Numbered from the stretch's first letter, positions 17,535 to 26,503 are shown. The stretch: 64,000 bases of DNA from CALKXV01 sp965228905 (GCA_965228905.1 CBDDII010000002.1:558001-622000); one strand, 5' to 3'. Numbers and translations: made by a program. The notes: generated by a model not told the origin, from the letters alone.

Positions 17535-17593
17535 GGGGGACGCTGTCCCCCGCTCGCGTTGCTCGCCCCCCCTGGCGTATTTGGAAAGCGATG
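17535..17593 (+). repeat. G-rich hairpin repeat, copy 1
   Basis: A GGGGGA-CGCTG-TCCCCC hairpin (17535-17551) is followed by a second GC-rich dyad (GCTCGCGTTGCTCGC), a C run and GTATTTGGAAAGCGATGAAG. The same build, G-run hairpin then small dyad then CCCC-(G)-AAGTATT-like tail, occurs at 52651-52700 and inverted at 52811-52870. It fills the gap between the two large genes of the MoxR operon, so transcription must pass through it or restart. Confidence 0.6.
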
Positions 17594-17606
17594 AAGGTGC
17601 CTTTTG

Positions 17607-19682
17607 ATGGATGCCGGTCGCATCATATTCGACCCGCTTTTGCCTTGGGTGGTGCTCTGGATTGCGATGGCACTGGCAGTTGTCTTCGTGGGTGTCGCGC
17701 TTTGGCGGGGATTGAAGGGCTGGTGGCTTCGGGCCATGGCGTTGGCGGTGCTGATCCTGGCGGTGGCGAACCCCTCGTTGCAGTTGGAAGACCGCGAGCC
17801 GTTGAGCGATATCGTTCTTCTGGTGGTCGACGAAAGCGCCAGCCAGGGGATCGACGTGAGGCCCGAACAGATCGCCAGCGCGGTGGCCGGGGTAGAGGCG
17901 CAGATCGCCGGTTTGGCGAATACCGAATTGCGCGTGGTGACCATGGGCGATGCCGATGGCAACCGTGGCACACTGTTGATGCAGGCGCTGTCGGACGCCA
18001 TGGCCGAGGAACCGCGCGCGCGGCTTGCGGGCGCGATCCTGCTGAGCGATGGCCAGTTGCACGATATCGAGGCGCTGCCCGAGATGCCCGCGCCTTTGCA
18101 CTTGCTGCTGACCGGCGAGGAAGACGACTGGGACCGGCGGCTTCTGGTTCAAAACGCGCCCGCCTTTGCGATCATCGACGAGCCGGTGACCCTGACCTTG
18201 AGGATCGAGGATCAGGGCGCGGTGCCCGCCGATCTGCCTGCGTTGGCCGAGATCGAGATCGCGGTGGACGGGGGCGAGCCGCAGAGCTTTGAGGTGCCGG
18301 TCGGTGAGGATCTGGAGCTGCCGGTGACCCTGCGCCATGGGGGGATGAACGTGATCCAGTTCAACCTGCCCGAACAGCCCGGCGAATTGACCACGCGCAA
18401 CAATGCCGCCGTCGTGCAGATCAACGGGGTGCGCGACCGGCTGCGGGTGCTGCTGGTCTCGGGCGAGCCGCACGCGGGCGAGCGGACCTGGCGCAACCTT
18501 CTGAAGTCGGATGCCAGCGTCGACCTTGTGCATTTCACCATCCTGCGTCCGCCCGAGAAACAGGACGGCGTGCCGGTGAACGAGCTTTCGCTGATCGCCT
18601 TTCCGACGCGGGAATTGTTCCTCGACAAGATCGACGAATTCGACCTGATCATCTTTGACCGTTACAAGCGGCGCGGCATCCTGCCGTCGATCTATCTTGA
18701 TAACGTGCGCCAGTATGTCGAAGACGGCGGCGCGGTGCTGGTGGCGGCGGGGCCGGATTATGCCTCGGCGGAGTCCATATATCGCTCGCCCCTGTCCGAG
18801 ATCCTGCCCGGTGAGCCGACGGGTGTCGTGCGCGAGGAATTGTACCTGCCCGAGGTGTCGGAGCTTGGCCAGCGTCATCCGGTGACCGAAGGCTTCATGC
18901 CGGCAGTCACGTCCGATACCGAAGGTGAAGCGCCCTGGGGGCGGTGGCTTCGGCTGGTGGATGTGCGCCCCGGCGACACGGGCGATGCGATTATGACCGG
19001 CCTTGATGGTGCACCCCTCTTGATGCTCGACCGGGTGGGCGAGGGGCGCGTGGCGCTTCTGGCCTCCGACCATGCCTGGCTCTGGTCGCGGGGGTTCGAG
19101 GGCGGCGGTCCGCAGTTGGAACTTTTGCGTCGTCTGGCCCATTGGATGATGAAGGAACCCGATCTTGAGGAAGAGGCGCTGACCGCCCTTGCCGAGGGGC
19201 AGACCATGACGATCACCCGGCGCACGCTTGAAGAAAGCGCCGAGGAGGTCGAGGTGACAGGGCCGGACGGCGTTGTGAGTGTCGTGCCGCTGGAAGAGGT
19301 TTCGCCAGGTCGGTTCGCCGCCGAATGGACCGGGGCCGAGATGGGACTTTACCGTCTGAAACAGGGCGATCTGGAAAGCGTGGTGGCGCTTGGTCCGGCG
19401 GCACCGAAGGAATTCGAAACGACCATTGCCAGTGATGCGGTTCTTGCGCCCGGCGTCGAGGCCACGCGCGGTGGCGTGCATCCTGTCAGTGCGGGTGTGC
19501 CCGACATCCGGCGGGTGCGCGAGGGGCGTGCGGCCACGGGGCGCGGGTGGATCGGGATAACACCGCGCGAGGCGTACCTGACCGCCGACATCCGCGTGTC
19601 ACCCTTGTTACCGGCCTGGGCGATGCTGGTTCTTGCGTCGCTTTTTGCGGTCGGGGCCTGGCTTTGGGAAGGGCGACGCTGA
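17607..19682 (+). CDS. membrane protein with VWA-like and glutamine-amidotransferase-like regions
   Basis: The 691-residue protein has two N-terminal helices (about 10-58), a VWA-like start with DESAS as the DxSxS metal motif near residue 72 (IVLLVVDESASQGIDV), a beta-rich middle, and from about 280 a class I glutamine-amidotransferase-like fold (VLLVSGEPHAGERTWRNLL, FDLIIFDRYKRRGIL) lacking an obvious nucleophilic cysteine. A last helix lies at about 655-675. It closes the MoxR operon; a G-rich repeat separates it from the DUF4159 gene. The function is unknown and probably shared with that protein. Confidence 0.87.
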   Translation: MDAGRIIFDPLLPWVVLWIAMALAVVFVGVALWRGLKGWWLRAMALAVLILAVANPSLQLEDREPLSDIVLLVVDESASQGIDVRPEQIASAVAGVEAQIAGLANTELRVVTMGDADGNRGTLLMQALSDAMAEEPRARLAGAILLSDGQLHDIEALPEMPAPLHLLLTGEEDDWDRRLLVQNAPAFAIIDEPVTLTLRIEDQGAVPADLPALAEIEIAVDGGEPQSFEVPVGEDLELPVTLRHGGMNVIQFNLPEQPGELTTRNNAAVVQINGVRDRLRVLLVSGEPHAGERTWRNLLKSDASVDLVHFTILRPPEKQDGVPVNELSLIAFPTRELFLDKIDEFDLIIFDRYKRRGILPSIYLDNVRQYVEDGGAVLVAAGPDYASAESIYRSPLSEILPGEPTGVVREELYLPEVSELGQRHPVTEGFMPAVTSDTEGEAPWGRWLRLVDVRPGDTGDAIMTGLDGAPLLMLDRVGEGRVALLASDHAWLWSRGFEGGGPQLELLRRLAHWMMKEPDLEEEALTALAEGQTMTITRRTLEESAEEVEVTGPDGVVSVVPLEEVSPGRFAAEWTGAEMGLYRLKQGDLESVVALGPAAPKEFETTIASDAVLAPGVEATRGGVHPVSAGVPDIRRVREGRAATGRGWIGITPREAYLTADIRVSPLLPAWAMLVLASLFAVGAWLWEGRR

Positions 19683-19766
19683 AAAATCGCGCTTCTTTGG
19701 ACTTTCTTCAGACCTTCGGGGCTAGGTGTGTGGCCAGAGCACAGAAAGTGCGAGGTCAGAACGCCC

Positions 19767-20210
19767 ATGGCAACCCAAAGCAAACTCGGTGCTGTCGCAC
19801 CTTATCACCTTCCCGCACCTGCACCGCAGCGGGGGCCGGTGGTTTCGGTTCAGGTCGCCGTCACCCCGCAAAAGAAGTTCACCGAAGACGGCAACATCAT
19901 CCTTTTGGGGTTTCTCGGCGAAACCGAAGTCGAAGTTGTCTTTAAGCGGGACGAGGCGATTCGCCCGCTTTTGACCCAATTGACCCAATTGTTGAAAACC
20001 GCCCGTGCAAGAAGTGCGGCGGCCGACGGGCAAGTGCCAAACGCATCGTCGCTGCGCTGTCCGCTATATGTCGAAGGTGTCTGGCGGGTGCGGCTGGTCT
20101 TCGACCAGAACGACATGCCGGTGCGGCGGTATCAGCTACATGCGGCGCGGTGGCGTGTGCGCCGGGCAGATGGGTCGGAACAGATCGGCGGGCAGAAGCG
20201 TGAGGCGTGA
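19767..20210 (+). CDS. hypothetical protein, 147 residues
   Basis: I do not recognise the family. The product starts MATQSKLGAVAPYHLPAPAP, then shows beta-rich text (VVSVQVAVTPQKKF, IILLGFLGETEVEVVFKRDE) and a basic C-terminus (RRYQLHAARWRVRRADG). There is no signal peptide, membrane helix or known motif; two cysteines are absent from any pair. ATG at 19767 is chosen over an upstream in-frame start because the upstream part has no conserved look. It converges with the methyltransferase gene, 36 bp away. Confidence 0.65.
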   Translation: MATQSKLGAVAPYHLPAPAPQRGPVVSVQVAVTPQKKFTEDGNIILLGFLGETEVEVVFKRDEAIRPLLTQLTQLLKTARARSAAADGQVPNASSLRCPLYVEGVWRVRLVFDQNDMPVRRYQLHAARWRVRRADGSEQIGGQKREA

Positions 20211-20245
20211 TGGGAACGCCGTTTCCGGTACTTTCGGGGCCTTTG

Positions 20246-20863
20246 TCAAACTGCGCGGGCGATATAGCCGCGCGAGGTGCGCGACGGTGGCCCCGATGGA
20301 AATGCGTATTCCGATTCGAGCGCCCAACCGCTGGCGTCCAGCGCCTCGGCCACCTCTTTCCGGGTATAGGCCCGGTGTCGCCATTGCAGCCAGATGATCG
20401 CGTTGCACCAATGGGGCTTGGACACGACAAGCCAGAGCCGGGCGCCCGTTTCGACAAGGTCTCGCATCCGGGCAAGGGCTGGCTGCGGATCGGGCAGGTG
20501 CTCGATCACATGTGCGGCGAGCAGGCAATCGAACGGCGATTCGGGGGTGAAACCTTCAAGCGGCACATCGGTCACGACAGCATCGACACCGCGCCGCACC
20601 AGGCTGGCATGGGCGCGGGACAGCATCTCGCGCGAGGGGTCGAGTAGGGTTATTTCCTGCTCTGGCCCATGGATCGCGACCCAACCATCGGCAAAGGCCC
20701 CGGTGCCGCAGCCGATATCGACAACGCGGTTTCCCGGACTTGCGCGATATGTTTCCGAGGCCAGGAACCCGAGGTAGGCGTCGTGATAGCCCAACAGCCG
20801 CATCTTGTCGGCCCAGCCGGGGGCCGCTGCGTCGTATTTGAGATCGAGCGCAGTGGTGGACAT
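20246..20863 (-). CDS. class I SAM-dependent methyltransferase
   Basis: The 205-residue protein has a Rossmann-like methyltransferase fold: motif I VVDIGCGTGAFADGW at about 46-60, the acidic end of strand 2 in ITLLDPSREML near 76, and the motif IV region PFDCLLAAHVIEHLPDPQPAL near 115-134. It is most like methyltransferase type 11/12 (UbiE-like). The substrate cannot be assigned. It follows trpB on the same strand after 46 bp and may be co-transcribed with it. Confidence 0.9.
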   Translation of the reverse strand: MSTTALDLKYDAAAPGWADKMRLLGYHDAYLGFLASETYRASPGNRVVDIGCGTGAFADGWVAIHGPEQEITLLDPSREMLSRAHASLVRRGVDAVVTDVPLEGFTPESPFDCLLAAHVIEHLPDPQPALARMRDLVETGARLWLVVSKPHWCNAIIWLQWRHRAYTRKEVAEALDASGWALESEYAFPSGPPSRTSRGYIARAV

Positions 20864-20909
20864 GCGCCGAATGTGACAGCCCCGCCCAGCTTTGGAAAGG
20901 GGCGTGGGC

Positions 20910-22142
20910 CTAGTCCGCCTCGGCCATCTCCCACCCCAGTGCCTTGGCCACGGTGAAGATGTCCTTGTCGCCGCGTCCGCACATGTTCATGCAGATGATG
21001 TGATCTTTCGGCAGGTCGGGCGCGATCTTGGCAACATGGGCCAGTGCGTGGGAGGGTTCGAGCGCGGGGATGATGCCCTCGGTTTCGCAGGAAAGCTGGA
21101 AGGCTTCGAGCGCTTCGACATCCGTGATCGAGACGTATTTCGCGCGCCCGATCTCGTGCAGCCAGGAATGCTCGGGGCCGATGCCGGGGTAATCGAGGCC
21201 TGCCGAAATCGAGAAACCTTCGAGGATTTGCCCGTCGTCGTCCTGCAACAGGTATGTGCGGTTGCCGTGCAGCACGCCGGGACGCCCGCCGGTGAGCGAG
21301 GCGCAATGCTCCATCTTTTCATTCACACCCTTGCCGCCCGCTTCGACGCCGATGATCTCGACGCTTTTGTCGTCGAGGAAGGGAAAGAACAGCCCCATGG
21401 CGTTCGATCCACCCCCGATGGCGGCGATGATCGTGTCGGGCAAACGGCCTTCTGCCTCGTGCATCTGTGCCTTGGCTTCCTTGCCGATGATCGCCTGGAA
21501 ATCGCGGACCATGGCGGGATAGGGGTGCGGCCCGGCGACCGTGCCGATGCAATAGAAGGTATCGCGCACATTGGTCACCCAGTCGCGCAGGGCGTCGTTC
21601 ATCGCGTCTTTCAGCGTGCCACGCCCGCTGGTCACCGGCACGACCTCGGCCCCAAGCAGCTTCATGCGGAAGACGTTCGGTTTCTGGCGTTCGACGTCAT
21701 GTGCGCCCATGTAGACGACGCATTTCAACCCGAATTTCGCACAGACGGTGGCAGTGGCCACGCCATGCTGCCCGGCACCCGTTTCGGCGATGATCCGGGT
21801 TTTGCCCATGCGGCGGGCAAGGATGATCTGACCCAGGACGTTGTTGATCTTGTGCGCACCGGTGTGGTTCAGCTCGTCGCGCTTCAGATAGATCTTCGCA
21901 CCGCCCAGCCGCTCGGTCAGCCGTTCGGCAAAATACAAGGGCGAGGGACGACCGACGTAGTGGGTCCAGAGATCATTCATCTCGGCCCAGAAGGTTTCAT
22001 CGGTTTTGGCGTTCTCGTACTCGGCTTCAAGGTCAAGGATCAGCGGCATCAGGGTTTCGGACACGAAACGCCCGCCGAAATCGCCGAAACGGCCGTTTTC
22101 GTCGGGTCCGGTCATGAAGCTGTTGAAAAGATCGTTGGCCAT
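20910..22142 (-). CDS. trpB: tryptophan synthase beta chain
   Basis: TrpB condenses indole with serine to make tryptophan, using PLP, in complex with TrpA. The 410-residue product has the PLP lysine in NHTGAHKINNVLGQ (about 91-104), the phosphate-binding GGGSNAMGLF near 237-246, and the N-terminal MANDLFNSFMTGPDENGRFG extension typical of proteobacteria. AGGAGG precedes the start within a hairpin (see 22146-22181). No other trp gene is in the window; a methyltransferase follows. Confidence 0.97.
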   Translation of the reverse strand: MANDLFNSFMTGPDENGRFGDFGGRFVSETLMPLILDLEAEYENAKTDETFWAEMNDLWTHYVGRPSPLYFAERLTERLGGAKIYLKRDELNHTGAHKINNVLGQIILARRMGKTRIIAETGAGQHGVATATVCAKFGLKCVVYMGAHDVERQKPNVFRMKLLGAEVVPVTSGRGTLKDAMNDALRDWVTNVRDTFYCIGTVAGPHPYPAMVRDFQAIIGKEAKAQMHEAEGRLPDTIIAAIGGGSNAMGLFFPFLDDKSVEIIGVEAGGKGVNEKMEHCASLTGGRPGVLHGNRTYLLQDDDGQILEGFSISAGLDYPGIGPEHSWLHEIGRAKYVSITDVEALEAFQLSCETEGIIPALEPSHALAHVAKIAPDLPKDHIICMNMCGRGDKDIFTVAKALGWEMAEAD

Positions 22143-22145
22143 GTG

Positions 22146-22181
22146 TGACGCCTCCTGAAGACTTTTTTTGAAGTAGCGTCA
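22146..22181 (-). promoter_or_regulatory. inverted repeat embracing the trpB ribosome binding site
   Basis: On the minus strand TGACGC and GCGTCA bracket a 24-base loop that contains AGGAGG; the 3' arm directly follows the Shine-Dalgarno and ends four bases before the ATG. Folding would bury the ribosome binding site. No leader peptide with Trp codons is seen. Confidence 0.3.
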
Positions 22182-22289
22182 GGGTGGGGCGGAGGCAAGC
22201 AGACTTCCGGGGCAATTGAGGCGGCGAGAGGCTTCACATCGCCTGCCGTGCAGGGTAAATCAGCGCGAACTTGTGAAAAGAGAGCACCC

Positions 22290-22577
22290 ATGTCGATCGA
22301 CAAAGAGACTGCCCGCCGGGTGGCAAAACTGGCCCGGATCAAGGTCGAGGAAGAAGACCTGTCTGCGCTTGCAGGGGAATTCAACGCGATCCTCGGGTTT
22401 GTCGAGCAGTTGAACGAGGTCGATGTCGAAGGGGTAGAGCCGATGACCAGCGTCACGCCGATGCGGCTGAAGCGGCGCGAAGACGTGGTGACCGACGGCG
22501 ACCAGCAGGACAAGATCCTGGCCAATGCGCCCGATGCGCGCGAAGGATTTTTCGCGGTGCCGAAGGTAGTGGAGTAG
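22290..22577 (+). CDS. gatC: Asp-tRNA(Asn)/Glu-tRNA(Gln) amidotransferase subunit C
   Basis: GatC is the small clamp subunit of GatCAB, which amidates Glu-tRNA(Gln) and Asp-tRNA(Asn). The 95-residue product begins MSIDKETARRVAKLARIKVE and carries the family text LNEVDVEGVEPMTSVTPM and the end DAREGFFAVPKVVE. ATG at 22290 is the family start. gatA follows 57 bp later on the same strand; the gatB gene is elsewhere. Confidence 0.96.
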   Translation: MSIDKETARRVAKLARIKVEEEDLSALAGEFNAILGFVEQLNEVDVEGVEPMTSVTPMRLKRREDVVTDGDQQDKILANAPDAREGFFAVPKVVE

Positions 22578-22578
22578 C

Positions 22579-22622
22579 CGGTTTCCTGAAAAGAAACCGT
22601 CAAATCTCTTTTCAAGAGATTT
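22579..22622 (+). promoter_or_regulatory. two consecutive hairpins between gatC and gatA
   Basis: CGGTTTC-N7-GAAACCG (22579-22599) is followed by AAATCTCTT-TTC-AAGAGATTT (22602-22622), stems of 7 and 9 bp. The second ends just before GGGGAG, the gatA ribosome binding site. Neither has a long T run, so they are more likely an mRNA processing or stability site, or translational control, than a terminator. Confidence 0.5.
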
Positions 22623-22634
22623 TGGGGAGCAAAG

Positions 22635-24113
22635 ATGAGCGATCTTAACAAGCTGACCATTGCCGAGGCGCGCGACAAGCTGCGCGCGGGCGAGATCACC
22701 AGCGTGGAACTGACCGAGGCCTGTTTGCAGGCCACCGAGGCGGCGAAAGCGTTGAACGCGGTGGTGCATTCCACGGCCGATCTGGCCCGCGAGCAGGCGA
22801 AAGCAGCGGATGTGCGGATCGCCAAGGGCGATGCGCCGGACTTGTGTGGTATTCCCTTGGGGATCAAGGATTTGTTCTGCACAAAGGGTGTTCCCAGCCA
22901 GGCGGCCAGCGGCATTCTGAACGGGTTCAAACCGGAATACGAAAGCACCGTCACGACCCAATTGTTCGAGGCGGGCGCGGTGATGACCGGCAAGCTGAAC
23001 ATGGACGAATTCGCAATGGGTTCGTCGAATGAAACCAGCGTTTACGGCAATGCGGTGAACCCCTGGAACCTGAACGGCACGGAATTGACGCCGGGCGGGT
23101 CTTCGGGCGGGTCAGCCAGCGCCGTGGCGGCCGATCTCTGCCTTGCGGCCACCGGAACCGACACGGGCGGTTCGATCCGCCAGCCCGCGGCTTTTGCCGG
23201 TATCACGGGCATCAAGCCGACCTATGGCCGCGTCAGCCGATGGGGTATCATCGCCTTCGCCTCGTCGCTGGATCAGGCGGGGCCGATGACGAAATCGGTG
23301 CGCGATGCGGCGATCATGTTGGAGGCGATGAGCGGGCACGACCCCAAGGATTCGACCAGTGCGGACATCCCCGTCCCGAATTTCGAGGCCATGCTGACCG
23401 GTGACATCAAGGGAAAAACCATCGGGATTCCAAAGGAATACCGGATGGACGGGATGTTGCCCGAGATTGAAACGCTCTGGGCCGAGGGCCGCGCGATGCT
23501 GGAAGACGCGGGCGCGAAGACCGTCGACATCTCGCTGCCGCACACGAAATACGCGTTGCCCGCCTATTACGTGGTGGCGCCCGCCGAGGCGTCTTCGAAC
23601 CTCGCCCGCTACGACGGCGTGCGCTATGGCCACCGCGCCAAGCTGGCGCAGGGCGACGGCATTACCGAGATGTACGAAAAGACCCGCGCCGAAGGTTTCG
23701 GCGACGAGGTCAAGCGCCGTGTGATGGTCGGCACCTATGTGCTTTCGGCCGGGTTCTATGACGCCTATTACAACCGCGCACGGCGGGTCAGGGCGCTGAT
23801 CAAGAAGGATTTTGAGGATGTCTTCAACGATGGCGTCGATGCCATCCTGACACCCGCGACGCCGACGGCGGCCTTCCCCTTGGGCAAAAAGTTCAATGAT
23901 CCCGTGCAGATGTACCTGAATGACGTCTTCACGGTCACGGTGAACCTTGCCGGTCTGCCGGGGATCGCGGTGCCTGCGGGTCTGGACGGCGATGGCTTGC
24001 CGCTTGGCTTGCAATTGATCGGCAAACCCTGGGAAGAGGGCGAATTGCTGAACTTTGCCTATGCCTTGGAAGACCGCGCAGGATTTGTGGCAAAACCCGA
24101 GAAATGGTGGTAG
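22635..24113 (+). CDS. gatA: Asp-tRNA(Asn)/Glu-tRNA(Gln) amidotransferase subunit A
   Basis: GatA is the glutaminase subunit of GatCAB and delivers ammonia to the activated aminoacyl-tRNA. The 492-residue product has the amidase signature with its Ser-cisSer-Lys triad: the lysine in LGIKDLFCTKG near residue 77, GGSSGGSASAV near 154-164 and TDTGGSIRQPAAF near 175-187. GGGGAGCAAAG precedes the start. It forms an operon with gatC. Confidence 0.97.
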   Translation: MSDLNKLTIAEARDKLRAGEITSVELTEACLQATEAAKALNAVVHSTADLAREQAKAADVRIAKGDAPDLCGIPLGIKDLFCTKGVPSQAASGILNGFKPEYESTVTTQLFEAGAVMTGKLNMDEFAMGSSNETSVYGNAVNPWNLNGTELTPGGSSGGSASAVAADLCLAATGTDTGGSIRQPAAFAGITGIKPTYGRVSRWGIIAFASSLDQAGPMTKSVRDAAIMLEAMSGHDPKDSTSADIPVPNFEAMLTGDIKGKTIGIPKEYRMDGMLPEIETLWAEGRAMLEDAGAKTVDISLPHTKYALPAYYVVAPAEASSNLARYDGVRYGHRAKLAQGDGITEMYEKTRAEGFGDEVKRRVMVGTYVLSAGFYDAYYNRARRVRALIKKDFEDVFNDGVDAILTPATPTAAFPLGKKFNDPVQMYLNDVFTVTVNLAGLPGIAVPAGLDGDGLPLGLQLIGKPWEEGELLNFAYALEDRAGFVAKPEKWW

Positions 24114-24150
24114 TCTTTGGCAAAAGCCAAAGAACAAAGGCAGAGCAGAG

Positions 24151-24846
24151 ATGATGTTCCGTACGGTGGCGGTTGTCGCAATTGGTGCGATGACGGCCTG
24201 TTCCAGCCCCATTCCCGACAGCAATCCCAATGCGAACCGTGGCGTCGGTTTCGGCACGCCCGATGATTTTGCCGCACAACGCGCCGCCCGCGACCGGGAG
24301 CTTGAAACGGGCACCCCTGCTCTGGACGATCGCGCCATTGCCCAGGAAACCCTGGCCGTTCTGAACACCACGGCGGGCACGACCGGGACGCCCCAAGCGC
24401 AACCCGCGCCGGGTCAGCCCCTGGCGGGAACAACGATGCTGGCCGACAACCCTTCGATCTCGGACGAACAGAGCTTTGATGCCGTCAGCGGACGGGAAAC
24501 CATCGAAAGCGACCGGGATCGGCTGGCACGCCAGCGCGCCGCGCTGGAAGTTGCTTCGCCCGAAGCCATTCCCGACCGTCCTCGCGGCACCGGCCCCAAT
24601 ATCGTGGCCTATGCCTTGTCGACGTCGAATGCGGTCGGGCAGGGGGTTTACACCCGGTCGGGTCGTTTCAACGAGGATCGCTATCGCCGGGCCTGCGCCA
24701 AGTACGGCTCAAGCGATCAGGCGCAGGCGGCATTCCTTGAAAAGGGCGGGCCGAACAACGACCGCGAGGGGCTTGACCCGGACGGTGACGGTTTCGCCTG
24801 CAGGTGGGACCCGACACCCTTCCGCAATGCGCGGAACGGGGGATAG
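24151..24846 (+). CDS. putative lipoprotein with C-terminal excalibur domain
   Basis: The 231-residue protein begins with a lipoprotein signal (MMFRTVAVVAIGAMTACSS, lipobox MTAC). A proline- and alanine-rich low-complexity middle is followed by a C-terminal excalibur-type calcium-binding end: FNEDRYRRACAKYGSS, then DPDGDGFACRWDPTPFR near 213-229, close to the DxDxDGxxCE consensus. Two adjacent ATGs (24151, 24154) are both possible. It is followed two bases later by the amidase gene, which suggests a joint cell-envelope role. Confidence 0.8.
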   Translation: MMFRTVAVVAIGAMTACSSPIPDSNPNANRGVGFGTPDDFAAQRAARDRELETGTPALDDRAIAQETLAVLNTTAGTTGTPQAQPAPGQPLAGTTMLADNPSISDEQSFDAVSGRETIESDRDRLARQRAALEVASPEAIPDRPRGTGPNIVAYALSTSNAVGQGVYTRSGRFNEDRYRRACAKYGSSDQAQAAFLEKGGPNNDREGLDPDGDGFACRWDPTPFRNARNGG

Positions 24847-24848
24847 GC

Positions 24849-25556
24849 ATGGAGATCATCGACCGCCCCTCTCCCAATTTTGACGAGCGGCCGGTCGGTG
24901 CGACTGTCGAACTTGTCGTGCTGCATTACACCGCGATGGCCGGTTGCGAAGAAGCCGCAGAGCGGCTTTGCGACCCTGAATGCGAGGTTTCGGCGCATTA
25001 CCTGATTGCCCGTGACGGCACGCTTTATCGCCTGGTCGACGAAGGCAAACGGGCCTGGCACGCAGGCGCCGGGGCCTGGGCTGGGCGTGATGGTGTGAAT
25101 GCGCGCTCCATCGGGATCGAGTTGGACAATGACGGTGCCTCGCCCTTTGAAGAGCCTTTGATGACCACGCTCGAAGCGCTTTTGTCCGACATCCTCGAAC
25201 GGCACGAGTTGCCGGAAAAGGCCGTGATCGGCCATTCCGACATGGCCCCGGACCGCAAACAGGATCCGGGACGGCGGTTCGATTGGCAACGCCTGGTCGA
25301 GGCAGGGCTTTCGATCTGGCCCGATCCGGCCATTCCCACGGATTTCCTGAGCGATGCCGCCCGGTTCGGCTATCCAATTGAGGTCGGAGAGGCGCTGGTT
25401 CTGGAGGCTTTCCGCCAAAGGTTCCGCCCCGATGCAACCGGCCCCCTGTCGGCTGCGGACGAGGCCATGATGGCCGGACTTGCACGGCAACACCCTGCGG
25501 ATGTTACCGAAAGTACGGCCAGACGCATCGCATCGCGCCCGCTGCACTCGCTCTGA
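24849..25556 (+). CDS. N-acetylmuramoyl-L-alanine amidase (Amidase_2)
   Basis: The 235-residue protein is an AmpD/AmiD-type zinc amidase that cuts the bond between muramic acid and the stem peptide. Zinc ligands are visible in VVLHYTAMAG (histidine near residue 22) and GHSDMAPDRKQDPGRRFDW (histidine near 134, aspartate near 143), with AWHAGAGAWAGRDGVNARS between. No signal peptide is seen, so it probably recycles anhydro-muropeptides in the cytoplasm, as AmpD does. It starts two bases after the excalibur lipoprotein gene. Confidence 0.93.
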   Translation: MEIIDRPSPNFDERPVGATVELVVLHYTAMAGCEEAAERLCDPECEVSAHYLIARDGTLYRLVDEGKRAWHAGAGAWAGRDGVNARSIGIELDNDGASPFEEPLMTTLEALLSDILERHELPEKAVIGHSDMAPDRKQDPGRRFDWQRLVEAGLSIWPDPAIPTDFLSDAARFGYPIEVGEALVLEAFRQRFRPDATGPLSAADEAMMAGLARQHPADVTESTARRIASRPLHSL

Positions 25557-25594
25557 ATCACCGGCCTTGCCCGAACGCGCGAAAATAAACTACT

Positions 25595-25604
25595 ATACTA
25601 GTAT
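25595..25604. promoter_or_regulatory. palindrome ATACTAGTAT in an AT-rich promoter region
   Basis: A perfect 10-bp palindrome sits in a clearly AT-rich stretch (about 25580-25620) upstream of the 141-residue orphan gene, in contrast to the GC-rich surroundings. It could be an operator or part of the promoter. Confidence 0.25.
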
Positions 25605-25665
25605 GACCGAATAAATTTTACCTTTGCACGACTTTCCATTGCAGCCTGCGAGTAGGGAACGACAG

Positions 25666-26091
25666 ATGCAGAAGGAAATCGAAGCCTTTGAGGCGCGTTT
25701 TTGGGATCTCATGATTTCTGGTGATGTACCGGGATTGAAGGAGATGTTTCACCTTCCCGTGGCGATTTACACCAAGGACGGTATCAAAGTTGATGTCACT
25801 TCCGAAGAGCTTGAGCGTGGGGTGTCGGAAGTGATGGCGGCCGTTCGGCGTTTCAGTGTCGTCGAAGCGCGGGAGAAGATAACCCTTTTGCCGGAGCAGG
25901 AGAACTTGGAAACGATCTCGTACGATGTCGATATCCGGTTCTTTGACAGCGCGGGAAACATGGTGCGCGAAGCGAAGTGCCGGCGTTTTCTCGAAACCAG
26001 GGAGTCCCGGTTGGCAATCTCGATGGTGGACATCATAGAGTCCGCATTTATTGGGGTTCATGACGCCAAGGAACACTTTCGTCCGATTTGA
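25666..26091 (+). CDS. hypothetical protein, possibly NTF2/SnoaL-like
   Basis: The 141-residue protein is not a family I can name. It starts MQKEIEAFEARFWDLMISGD, a helix followed by LKEMFHLPVAIYTKDG, then mixed strands with IRFFDSAGNMVREAKCRRFLE; this helix-then-curved-sheet order fits an NTF2/SnoaL-like cone fold, but that is a guess. ATG at 25666 is chosen because AGGGA lies seven bases upstream. The region just upstream is AT-rich, and codon use is less GC3-biased than neighbours, so recent acquisition is possible. Confidence 0.7.
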   Translation: MQKEIEAFEARFWDLMISGDVPGLKEMFHLPVAIYTKDGIKVDVTSEELERGVSEVMAAVRRFSVVEAREKITLLPEQENLETISYDVDIRFFDSAGNMVREAKCRRFLETRESRLAISMVDIIESAFIGVHDAKEHFRPI

Positions 26092-26146
26092 GACCCCGGA
26101 AAACTTGGACTTTACCGATGGGTTCCCATTGGCTATTGCAAGCGCT

Positions 26147-26503
<357 letters not shown>

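Noticed and set aside
17424..19481. 685-codon open frame on the minus strand under the VWA/amidotransferase-like gene
   Set aside because: It lies antisense to a gene with clear domains and consists of repetitive R/H/P/G-rich text, the usual shadow of a high-GC gene.
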